NCBI GenBank assembly: GCA_013397455.1
Contig: VYZB01000055.1
Location: forward strand, 3,235,687 to 3,299,686
Length of the DNA: 64,000 bases
Direction: 5' to 3'
Source of the DNA: Crotophaga sulcirostris
Lineage: Eukaryota > Chordata > Aves > Cuculiformes > Crotophagidae
In this document: positions 37,466 to 48,587 of the stretch, one piece after another
How the letters are laid out: the number at the start of each line of letters is the position of its first letter
How positions within the stretch are numbered: the stretch's first letter is position 1
Notes under the pieces: generated by a model
What the model was told of the DNA's origin: nothing
The model's input: only the letters and a program-made list of their open reading frames with translations
Database searches by the model: none
Translations under genes and position numbers: made by a program

Positions 37466-40400
37466 AGTAATCAAATCACTACACAAATTTCTTCTGGCCT
37501 CACATGGGTAAAGACCACTAAATTTTCGTGGAAGAAGCTTTGTGATGGCAGACTCTATGGCAGACGTCAGTGCAGGCAGTTCTGTAAAGCTGAGCTGATG
37601 TGAAGCACTGAACATCCCAGTAACGAGTTTCTGCGATTATGGATTTGTGAATGCCTAATTATGGAGAATGTGGGAGTTGTACCCATATTCCACTTGCCTG
37701 AGTGATGTCAATTTATCTCACGAGCCTTCTGTACTTCTGAAAGGAAACAGCAGCCTCAAGCTGGTCCAGCTGGCTTCACTGATCACCAGAAACTGGCCAC
37801 AGAAGACTTTAGCCTAACACTGCGTGTTGAAATGAGATATATATTCATTTCCCAAATGAGCAGTTTATCCTTTTTAGAAGGGAAATATGCAAGGGAGATA
37901 CAACAGCTACTCTCTCCTGCCTTCTGAAACCATAAATAAATACTGTAAACACTCAATTGAGAGGCTTGAGACTGATGCCCTCAACCTACAGAGTTCCACG
38001 TCCAGCAGCATAAGCACCGGTTGAATGTGGGTTGTCCTTTTAGTAAATATCCCAACCCTGACAGCATTTCCCAGCAGAGACTTAGCGTGAGCAGGAGCCA
38101 TTCAGACATTTCCCCCCAAGGCTGTAGTGCAGGTGCCAGTCAGTACAAAGGGCACCGGCGGTTTCTGGCAGTGTGGAAATGCAGCTCCCAACTGACAAGT
38201 CATGGGAGAGTGACTTGAAATGGGCAGTTTTGCTTGTCCCTATGGCCACAATTTCCTCACTGCAGCATGTGGACGAGACTGTTTATGCCAAACCTCTCTC
38301 CAGAGAGACAAGGCAACAGTTCAACTTCCACCCATTGGCCAACTCACCCCGTCCAGAAGACTCACTGGACTGGCAGAAAGCAATGACGTGATACTACTTA
38401 CTTGGGTTATAACCCATCACAAATTTGAGAATTTGGCCTTTTGATTTGTGAACAGTTTTTATTTTCATTTGCAAGGATTTCAGTGCAATTTAGAATCTGT
38501 GCTTTCCCAAACACTGGAAAAGTAAAAGGGTCAAATCTTTAGTCCAGGCCTGCCTCCAGGCCAGAACTTGGTGGGGAAACTACTGACAAGGCCCACCATT
38601 GCCAGTTTTTCAGATCTAAATGTTGGCAACTAACCTTCCCCCCTCCCCAATATTACACAAACTTTGACACAGCTATTTCAATAGGCACAAAGAAGGCAAG
38701 AACTGAATTGCAGATCTTTCTGTGTCCCTCCTGTATCACCATGGTAGGGCTGGACTCCTCATCTCTGGATTTTCTAAGTGAAAACAAGGATATATTTCTG
38801 AGGGATGTGCTTAAAAAAAGAAAAAAAAATGAAGCCAGAAGTTATTGAGCTTAGCACAACGATAGGCAAGATGAAATTCTCTCTAAAAGCATGTGTGGAG
38901 CCTGAACAGTAGCAGATCATTTCTGTGTTATAAACCAAGATAATGGGAATACAAATGGGGTTGCTTCTGAGAGTAATATGTTTGTGCCATTGAAGGAGAA
39001 GTACTATACCCCTGATCTTGCTATGAATATTGAGTCAATCTGGTCTGCAACACCAAGAGAGTCAGGAAATCTCTCCTGATCACTCATCGAGTTTGCAGCC
39101 CCTCCACCTCATCACTTGAGGTAGCAACATGGCAAATGAAGGAGTGATTTGGTGTCACACTATGAATCAGGTAGAAGCTCATTTAGAAGGCACTTATTTA
39201 CAAGTAGGCTACGTAAGAGTAAGTCTGTTAGGGCCAATTATTTGAAAGTTACTCAGAAGATCACCATGCTGATGCAGAGAAGGGCTGATATTTTGGTAGA
39301 TTCTCTCTATTTAGCAAAGAGAGACACAGAAGATTTGGCCTGGCAGCAGCCCTTTCTATATAATAACATCACAGTGGCAGGAAATGCATGCTGTTTTCCG
39401 GCATTGAATTTCTAATTTTGGCATCTTGCTTCCCTCAAAGAATTTTTGTTCTGTATGTAGCTGCACTAAAGCATTATTATCTTCTGAAAGCCTGGTTTTC
39501 AGCTTTTTGTGCTATAGTCAAACATGAGCAGGTTTTTGGTTTTCTGAAGAGGAGTGTGTTATTGCTCTATCATCAGAAAAAACAGAGAAATTTCTTTTGA
39601 GGGAGAGAGGAGTTGCAGAGGGGGAGAGGGAGGAAATAAAAGTCTGAAGCTTGTTACGGGCTTGATGGAGATGCTCTGCTGATTTTGTCAGTAGCTGTAC
39701 AGCTCTTATATAATATTTTTGGGCAATGGCCAGCTCAGCTTCAGAGAACTGTTTTGGTCAATGTTTTTTGGAAAGTAGGAGAGGATTTGAATACATCTGA
39801 TATCTATGGGTAACGGAACAAAAGATAAAGATGATGCAGTTAAGAGTTGCAGCCCACATACATCACTTCTAAATACAAACCTTGAGAAAGGGATTTTATA
39901 AGCAACTTCTCCCTGGCTGTGTATGGTGAAAGTACAACCGCATGCTATGATGGCTAATAATCCTAAAAAGTACCCAGGGCACCCCTACACAGGGAGATAA
40001 TACTTTGCATTAACCAGTCGCCAGGTACCGTTGGAGGAGTCCCACCTGTGCCCAGCCTAGAGGCACAGTTTGCAAAGTGGGAAGGGAATAAGCATCACAT
40101 TATACATATTTTAAAAATACATGTTTTAAAAAAATCTCTTAATTCTCAAAATTACCACTGTTCCTGTAAATGCTTGAAAAGCCACTGGAGATACCCCAGT
40201 TGATGCTCTACTCTCTTCAACCTGCTCTGGTGCAGTAATTGACTCATCGTGTCTAACGGTGGTTGCTTACTTTGCTTGTCCATTCAGACACACTAAGCAC
40301 AGGATACTGTAATTTTGGTCTTACTGAGCAGATGATTGATTTGAATAGCCTGAAATACGCCCCAAATAACTGCAGCAACAGTATTGAATTATACTGTTCC

Positions 40401-41396
40401 TATGATTCCAATATATGCCTAAACCAGTCAGCTACTATTTTCTTGGATGATCCCTTTCAACTGCACCTTCAACTCAAACCAGTGCATTTGCCATCGTTTC
40501 AGCTCCCACATTTGAAGCTGATGTGGTGACACGTGCATGGGGTTCAGTGTCATCAGGGACTCCTCAGTTCCCAAAAGTACCAGCTGACATCAAGAAGGAG
40601 AAAGGAAGTGGTGAAAAGTCATTACTCCTGGTGGCATTAAACCTTGAGATTGCATCATGTGAACAAGAACAGCCTCATAAACCCCTTTGTGCCTGCCTGG
40701 GGACTTGAGTTTCAATTTTTCATTTATGAGCTGTGACCAAATTTAGTTTCAACCTATGACATTCCTCAGTCTTATTTGTTCCCATCTATATTCTTGGTTC
40801 ATCCTAAATTAGCCTATGGCCCAATGTAGACTGTAACAGTCAAGGACTCAATTACAACTTGTGTTGCAATCAGGTCTGGGAACAAATGATTTCCGTTTTG
40901 TGGTGTTGATTGGAACTGTGCCCATGAAAACTTGAACCCGGAGAAAGCCAGATGGTCCCATCAACTCCCTTGATAGGAGAGAGGAGCAGTGCTGGCAGAG
41001 CTGCGTTTACACTGCTGTGCTGGACTATTATGAGAGCAAATTTCTTTCTCCATCCTTTAACCCAAGCTCACATAGACATTTTTGGTGGCTGGCACATCTG
41101 GCTCTCAAACTTATTGTTTCTCTGACTGACAGTTGGCAGAGGCTGGTGGGTGATTTTCATTACAAAAAGGCTTTTGTTTGGCGCTCCTTTCCAGCTAGCA
41201 GATGAGAAGCAAAGACACACAGCAATATTCAATGAACACAGAGCAGCTCTTTTCAGGGATATTTTCTTTTTGAGCCTTTTCTGTAACAAAAATAGCTTTT
41301 CCACTGAAGTGCACACATTTCTGGGGAATGAATATATATATATTATTGGTGTTACTCCTCCAGAATAAACACAGATATTTTATTTTTTAACCTATC

Positions 41397-41426
41397 TGCT
41401 GTTCAGACTATTCAGTCTGAACAGCA
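41397..41426. other. Perfect 13-bp inverted repeat, 4-base loop
   Basis: The arms "tgctgttcagact" (41397-41409) and "agtctgaacagca" (41414-41426) are perfect complements around "attc". A perfect 13-bp pair this close together is rarely a chance event in 64 kb. The arms contain TGTTC/GAACA steroid-receptor half sites, but in everted order and too far apart for a classical response element. Several further "ctgaac" or "tctgaa" words follow within 120 bases. Confidence 0.8.
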
Positions 41427-41625
41427 TCCCCAGAAGAATCTGAAAAATTAACTGAACAGATTGAACTCAAGACTCAGCCTCAGATTCCCCTAACCAGTCT
41501 AAGCAAATTCAGCTCAGGTCTGAATCTTATAAATCTGAACCAAACAAACTTCCCCATACTGCTCTGAAATAGGGAATGACTGCCTGCATTATATAAAAGA
41601 TTATTTCAGTCTTGTACGGAAATCT

Positions 41626-41712
41626 GTTTGCCCAAGGTCACAAGAATATTCAGGCACAGGCAAGAATAAAAAAATTGATTTCTTGTCTCCCAGTCTACCC
41701 TTTAGGCATCTG
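41626..41712 (-). repeat. MIR-type SINE fragment, minus orientation
   Basis: The plus strand reads "tttgcccaaggtcacaagaa" followed by "tcaggcacaggcaagaata", then "ttcttgtctcccagtctacc" and "ctttaggc". This matches the reversed MIR order ("cttgcccaaggtcacacagc", "gtggcagagc", "aggtctcctgactcccagtc"). The first block is nearly intact. Confidence 0.65.
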
Positions 41713-42318
41713 AAACTAAGCAAGTACCCTGAGGATGGAGATGTGCAAGCACCTTGCCAAACTGGGAAAGGAGGGGAAGAGAATTTGGCATTATAACAGG
41801 ACAAATATTCCCCTCCTCATGGGAACTGTATCTCTTAAGGCCCCTTCCAGTAGATGCTAGAACTCAAAGAAAAGGCTGATCTTTGTTCTTATACTTTGGA
41901 AGCACTGGGAGCCCACAGTCAAGCTGTAAAACCAGAGCACCAACATTTCCCATTCCTTTGCTGACATCCCAGGAGAGATCACATCTGACACCAATTACTC
42001 CACTCGCTCCAGATGGTTTTCAAACAAATATCACCAAATATTTAAGGTGCGTTCTTCCTTTTTAGCAACAACTTCTCTCTATGGCTTAAAGAAATGCCCA
42101 TTAAAGAACGGATAAGAGAAGAAATAAACAGAGGAGTTAGAGGAGCATGTGATTTTTCTCTCACACTTGACTTCTCAAATTCCTTCAAGACTTTAAACTG
42201 TGAAAAAATTCTTCAGCACATTAAAACACATTAAAGCAAAGCTTGACCCCAGGTTTCAGCTGCCCAGTGGTGTCCCTTTGGGTCTCCGAGCCCACCAACC
42301 CCAGCAGCTGGCACCCAT

Positions 42319-42420
42319 CACAGAATCATAGAATCATAGCTCAAAAAGACCTTTGAGATCATCGAGTCCAACCGTACCTAATTACTGAACCATGTCCCTG
42401 AGAAACTCATCTACCTACCA
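42319..42420 (-). mobile_element. CR1 LINE 3' end fragment, minus orientation
   Basis: It opens with the reversed octamer tail "cagaatcatagaatcatag" and continues with "aaagacctttgagatcatcg", "agtccaaccgtacctaatta" and "aaccatgtccctgagaaact". These are the CR1 3' UTR and the end of ORF2 read backwards. Only about 100 bases remain. Another CR1 lies about 1.2 kb downstream in the opposite orientation. Confidence 0.88.
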
Positions 42421-43581
42421 TCTCTGCCTGGTGGCACCACGCTGTCTCCCTGTGCTGCCTTCCCCTCGTTGCTGTGCTGGCTACGATGCAGGCTGGTGCT
42501 GAAGAGGAGATTGCCTTCAATAGAAATGCCAGACAAATGGGAGAAGGGTTTCCCACCTTTCAAACTCAGGAAGGCACAACATCCCCACAGCACACAGAGC
42601 TCTGTGACAACCCAGCCATCAACTAAAGTCCATGAATCTTGTATTGCACTGGGGATCTTGCACCAGGCTGACTCCACTACCATGGCAGAGTCTGGAATAT
42701 TTATTTTTTTATGCCCTTCTGAGAAAACCTCTCTAAAATGACCAAGTTGCACCTGGCTGCTGAGGGAAAAGTGGGCTGATAAACCTTAGTAATGCTGTGC
42801 TTGCCCAGAGGAGCTCTTTGACAGAGGACTGACGGGCACTGACAATGCACTGGTTTTTTTGAGTCTGAGTTTGGGAGGGGTTGAGGGTATGCAGAGGGAG
42901 GAAATAAGTGTCTAAATGAGGAAAAGGCATGCAAACTGTTAAATATCATGCTGTCAGGTGAGTAATCAAGACTGTCCAGGGCTTACCTGGATTACGACTG
43001 TTGCAGCAGTGCCTATGAACACTGGGCCCAGGCTGAGCTGCCCCACACTTCTCACCATCATGCAAACGTAGAACAAAGACTGCCTTTACACAAAGCACTT
43101 AGCAGAGGACAACCCAACCCACGTCAGTACACTGGCTTGTTCAGCTTAGGAAAAAAAAAAAAAATCTATCTGTAAAAATCTGTTGGGATCTTTGGACAAG
43201 ACCCAGACCCCTCCTACATGGCATCTGTAAGAAAAAAATAGGTTATGTTGCATTGGCCTCTGAGGATAAGACCTCGTAATAAAGCCTGGGTCTGCTTAAC
43301 TTGGCGGGCGTTAATACTGACAAGAGTTCAGGGTTCATCAGTCAAGCTAATTTGTTGAACACTACCCTGCTGTTGCTTATCTGGGATAATCTTTCCTGCT
43401 GGAGGAGGGCAGCAGCAGGCAGGACCAGACACTCTTGGTCCCCCTTCGCATGAACTAGTTTCATCTTCCAGCCAGTGCTCCTGCTCTATTACAGCATTTC
43501 TGTTTGAATGTGGCCACAAAGAGGGAAGTCTGTGTATTGATGTCCTTTTTGTTTCTATTTCATGATGATTTAAGGCCACAA
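42421..43581. other. Unique DNA between two CR1 copies, no gene seen
   Basis: No recognised gene or repeat apart from an A-run at 43150-43163. Open frames of about 80-110 codons on both strands have no recognisable domain. Confidence 0.5.
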
Positions 43582-44010
43582 AGATGATCCGAGGGCTGGA
43601 GCATCTCCCATATAAGGAGAGGCTGAGAGAGTTGGGGTTGTTCAGCCTGGAAAAAAGAAGGCTCCAGGGAGACCTTAGAGCAGCTTCCAGTACTGAAAGG
43701 GGCTCCAGGAGAGCTGGGGAGGGGCTCTTGATCAGGGAGTGCAGGGAGAGGAAGAAGGGTAACAGTTTTAAGCTGAAAGAAGGAAGATTTAGATTGGACA
43801 CTAGGAAGAAATTTGTTACTGGAGGGTGGGGAGGCCCTGGCCCAGGTTGCCCAGAGAAGCTGTGGCTGCCCCATCCCTGGTGGTGTTCAAGGCCAGGTTG
43901 GATGGGGCTTTGAGCACCCTGATCCAGCAGGAGGTGTCCCTGCCCATGGCAGGGGGGTAGAAACTGGGTTATATTTAAGGTCACTTCCAAGCCAAACCAT
44001 TCTATGATTC
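43582..44010 (+). mobile_element. CR1 LINE, longest copy in the window
   Basis: This is a sense-oriented CR1 3' segment of about 430 bases. It reads "gatgatccgagggctggagc", "aaggagaggctgagagagtt", "tgttcagcctggaaaaaaga", "ggctccagggagaccttaga" and "ggacactaggaagaaatttg". It ends with "caggttggatggggctttga", "ggtgtccctgcccatggcag", "aaggtcacttccaagccaaa" and "ccattctatgattcttt". It covers the end of ORF2 and the 3' UTR, with the reverse-transcriptase core missing by 5' truncation. The blocks are well preserved, suggesting a comparatively young insertion. The 230-codon minus-strand frame across it is its antisense and not a gene. Confidence 0.95.
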
Positions 44011-47000
44011 TTTGTGCCAAGAAGGGCTTATTTCAGTAAGAATACAGTATCTGTGCCATTTCAGCAGCAGTACAGGAGGGCTCATAATAATAGGGTGAAA
44101 CAGACAGTTTGAAGCATATTGGTTTTGGAAAGCCTCTGTGAAATTTGGTTTTGATAACACCAATTTTAATTTATTTTCCTAATACACACATGGGAGAAAG
44201 AGTTGTGTGGGAGATACACCTGCCTCTTCCATCAGGAGCGGAGAAAACTTTTACTCATCAATTCACTTGTAAAATGCTCCAGCAAAAACAACTGCCTGAA
44301 ACCTTTCAAAAACATGGAATGTGCATTCTTAAAAATACAATAAAAAAAACCCAAAAACAACTGTTCCCTTGACAAAGCTTTCAATGAAGGCAGAGTAAAT
44401 TGCGAGCCCAGGCCGCTTTAGCGGGGAACCATCAATGGAACGGAGCAGGGGAAGGGCTGAGGGACTACGTGTTCAACTGAAGCATATGGTTACCAATTTG
44501 CTGGACATATGTTGTATTCCCCACAGGGCACAGGAGGACTTTTGGATTAAAGGGTGTAAATCATTGGTTATCACCATAGAATTAAGTTCAATTCTGAATG
44601 TACAGAGTCTAAATATATACCTTGTTCTCCCCAGAGATCTCTTCCCCTAGTTGCGTCTCAAAAAAACACCAACCACACTGTGCATTCCTTTTAAGAAAGA
44701 AAATTAAACTAACTGTTCACACAGACTTTCTTCCCTTTATTTTAGTACTTTCTAGGGGGTGGGGAGGGACAGAAAAGGGCAGGGAGAAAGTAGAAAGACA
44801 GAAAAATATCTTGGGACATTTTATCCCATAATTTCCAGAGGGAGCCATTGATCACAGATGTGCTTTTACACCACAGCAGCACCTAATTATTTTTCAGGAC
44901 TGTTGGAATACATGTTTAGGAATCTCTGAATAATAGAACCATATGGTAACATTGTCAGAAGGAGAAAATAGGAACCCAGTAGGCTGGGGGAGGGACAAGG
45001 CATTAAAAAGTGCTGGCTGTAAATAGAAAACAATTTGTCAAGCAAAGAATGAGGAAAAAGCAGAAATGAGTTGTTAAAGATTTTCTTCACGTTCTCTGGA
45101 GAAGATTTTAAGAGCCTTTTTCTTTGTTTCCCAGCCCTTTTGCTATGGTTTCTCCCAGAATGTCTTGTGAGACTGAGCACAGTGCTGTCACAAAATTTTT
45201 GGAGGACTGAGGAAGAGCCTGGACAGTTGCTTTACACGCTGGCAGGAGACCTGGACATGACATGCCCTGAAAGTTCTGGATGTGTCATTGGTTTTGTGAA
45301 GCCTGATGCTTCTGTGAAACCTGCTTCTGATGTCCTAAAAGGTGCTGAAGCAGCTGCAAAAATATGAGAGGCTTTGCCATGCAAAGCTTTTCACTTTTCT
45401 GTCTGAACAGTGGTTGTCCAGGCAATCCCAGTGCCTCCAGCTCCACAACCATATGAACATAGACTTGAGGCACCCCTACTCTTTCCTGAAGAAGTTAAGC
45501 CAGCGCCCACCGAAGGGTTCAGCTCTGAGAAGTATGCTGAAAGAGCTCCTTTTAGGCCCAAGAACTTTCTCTCAGATGCTCTGGCAGAGGTGGAATAGAC
45601 ATGTATGTGACGGATAACATAAACAGGAGGGGACAGTCTGATGTGTTCACAATGGTGTGAACTCTGTTTCACATACACTATAGTTATGGTTCACACAGCC
45701 CCCATCAGGGCCTTGTGATGCTCCACGCTTGCGGTTGGGCTGTGAGATATTCTAAGATCCCAAACAAATATCCGAAGTCCTCAAAATCCTGCTGGACATA
45801 ATTCTCACTTAGAACAAAGAGAGTTGCCTGAACTAAACCCATGCCCAATAACTGGTAGGGCCACGCTAGAACATCACCACAGTTGAGCTCCCTTCCCCTC
45901 ACTTTATCTATGTCCTTATTGCAAAGTGGGCAGGTCAGAGCTCAGCTCTGAGAGCAGCCCAGGTTCTAATCTGCCTCACCAGATGAGCAAGAAAACACAT
46001 GCTAAAAGTGTGTGCTCACTGGCACAAGGGCTCCTTTTCTAAGTGGTTTCAGGATTGGAAGTGAAGAAAAGTTTCCAGGATAATCCTACAACAGAGCACC
46101 AAACACAGGAGAGATGCACACGTGCAAGAGGAGGCATTTTTCACCACTCAGCTTGGGGTGAAATGACTCCACAAGCTACTCATCTGCGTGGGCACTGCAG
46201 AGCAGGAAATCCACCCAGCCAAAATCAAGGCATCAGAAGGTGACCGAGGCTGTGCATGGCAGTGAGAAGAGCCTCTCCTGAGCAAAAGAATGCCACCACA
46301 GTTATCACAGTGTCCCCAGCAAGAGGTAGGGGCAGCCATAATTGTGCAAAATGCTCCTTATTCATTACCCTTCACTGAAGCTGTGCTCTTGATTGTGCCT
46401 CTCAAAAAAACTTCAGGGACACTTCTTTTTTGTCCTCAGCAAGAAGCAATTTCCTTTCTCCTCCTGGAGAGCGCATTTAATCATTCTACAAGAGACCAAC
46501 AAGTTTAATTGGCCCAACGAGCTAATTTTAGATCTTCATTCCTGGCTTCAGATTCACTTCAAATACACTCATGAACAAGAAATATAAAAGCTAACAATTT
46601 CAGGGTCACATCTTTCCAAAGGGCCCAGAAATCCTCACCGCAGCTACATCCTTCTGCATATATAAATAACTAAAGGCACAAATGATAAATGTTAATTATC
46701 TGCCTAATGTGCAGAGAGCATCAGGTAGCCAGATCTCCAGAGGGCATTCGCTGCAACCACAGCCGATTGCAGGAACAAAATTGGAAACTGCTTCCCACGC
46801 ACAGGCCCACAACGTCACCGAGGGACTGGAAAAGGGAAGGAAATATGAAGACCTGTGTTCCTCCCTTCAAAACTCCCCAAAACTAAGGAATCCAAAGAAA
46901 AGCCAGAACTAATTACCAAGTCTTTGACAAAACAAAAAATTACTAATTAGCCTATTAAAAAGTAACTACAGATGACATTAAGATATCCTGCCATCAGTCT

Positions 47001-48355
47001 TGCTTAAGGAAGTGAGTCTCAATAGACTCTGTGCTTACTTCTTTCATTTTCTTTAGCTAGCTACAAAGGAACTAGTCTGGGCACAGGTAATAACCTCCCG
47101 ACACACCAGGAAACTCTGTACACCCCAGTTTACTTCGCCAGCACTCAGTCTACTGCTGATAATTACTGTTTTGCATTGACCTGTCTTTAACCTTGGCCCA
47201 CGTAAATCCCTCTGGACTGCCTCAGGTGCTGGCTGAGGAAGGTAGAGACTGTGCCTTAGCCAGGCCTAAAGTCAGCTGTTGCTCCTCCTCAAGATACAGA
47301 GCTGCCACTCTTCCACACACTTTTCAATCTGACATTTTCTTTCTGCTTTTGTTTACCATTGCCAGCTCAATCTCCCTGTCCTTTCTCACTCTCTTTAGCA
47401 ATTATAATTTCCTAGTTTTCTCTTTTTCACAACATGAGGTTTGGATTGCTTTCTTTCCAGATTTAGAAGTCCGTCCAAGCCAAACCTCAATGTTGATTTC
47501 TGCCCAGGTTTTTAATCCTCCTGAGTCAATTTGTATTGCCTTTAGTCAACACTGGTTAACACAAAGCCTCTCCTATCTTGCCATGATCAGCTTTGGAGTG
47601 TTTTGTTAATCTTTTTTGCTCAGGCCAGAAGAGGAACATTTTAAATTTCCAGCTCAGCACCAGAAGAACCCAGCCTGGCCAATGCATTGCACAGGAAATA
47701 CATTCCCTATAGACATTCCTAGATGACAGAGTGGAAGTTGCACGTGACAGACCAAACTCTGTTTTGTTAGTGATTCATACAGGATTTGCATTTACAAAAG
47801 ACACCCAACATAACAATAATTACATGCCTAAATCCTTAACAAACCATACCACTTAGAAAGACTTCCCAGACGCATTTATCAGAAAAAGGGTCAACCAGTA
47901 GCTGTTTCTTCTGCTGTGCTTACATATCTGATCTGGAGACACTGCTTCCAGACTACTGAGGTGCCTGCACAGAGGGTGTTTTCAGTAGATGTCCACGGAA
48001 ACAAGAAAAAGACCCAGAGTGTCTTATAAAAAATAAAATACATTAACAAATACCTGTTTCTCCAGACACAATGGGGTAGTAAAGAAACAACACTATAGAT
48101 TGTACGTAGAAAAATTCATTGGGTACTTCACTGGTGGTCTTTAGGTTTCCCTGTTTGCTTGCATAGACAGCCCCATTCTTTGAACAGCCAGTATACATGA
48201 GATTGCTTTAAACTCTGCAGCTGTAACACAGCCACCTGAGATAAAATCTAAGGCTTTCTGGGTGGACAACAGTTGGTCGGGGAAGCCAACCCTTCATTTT
48301 TCCCTTTGGGGTGGAATTGCATCTGTAACTGCCCAGTTTAGATGCTGAGCTGGCT

Positions 48356-48386
48356 GGGGCAGGGGGGGCTGAACTGGGACACTGGG
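48356..48386 (+). other. G-quadruplex motif on the plus strand
   Basis: G-runs of 4, 7, 3 and 3 lie at 48356-48359, 48362-48368, 48376-48378 and 48384-48386, with loops of 2, 7 and 5 bases. They satisfy the standard quadruplex pattern, though the long loops suggest lower stability than the motif at 20221. Confidence 0.6.
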
Positions 48387-48550
48387 AAAAAAGGGCTTCC
48401 AAGGAGCTGAGGCTGGGGGCTTCTACATGCTCCCTTTGAATGCTGGTCTTGGAATCCAGCTATCCCTGAAATTACTCTTGTCCAGCACTCTTCGTACCCC
48501 AAAAAGACAATTTGAAGGTAAACTCTAAAAAATGGCCACATAAAACTCTG

Positions 48551-48587
48551 GGATGGATGGATGGATGGACAGATAGATAGATAGAAT
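48551..48587. repeat. Compound tetranucleotide microsatellite (GGAT)n(GATA)n
   Basis: About five GGAT units pass into about four GATA/GATG-type units, with one imperfect junction ("gacagata"). It is short but should be length-polymorphic. Confidence 0.9.

Larger units (their letters stand above)
31536..42318. other. Unique non-coding DNA, no gene seen
   Basis: No gene is recognised in this long stretch. It contains a minus-strand CTCF-like motif (36633-36646), an AT-rich palindromic patch (37431-37465), a purine-rich run (39598-39640), the hairpin at 41397-41426 and a MIR fragment (41626-41712). The minus-strand 102-codon ATG frame at 32990-33298 reads smoothly but matches nothing I know. 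Confidence 0.5.

Noticed and set aside
43328..44020. Longest open frame in the window (230 codons, minus strand)
   Set aside because: Most of it is the antisense of the CR1 copy at 43582-44010. CR1 3' ends commonly give long antisense frames, and there is no recognisable protein domain.
45935..45951. Palindrome with 8-bp arms around one base
   Set aside because: Arms this short recur by chance in 64 kb, and nothing around it suggests function.
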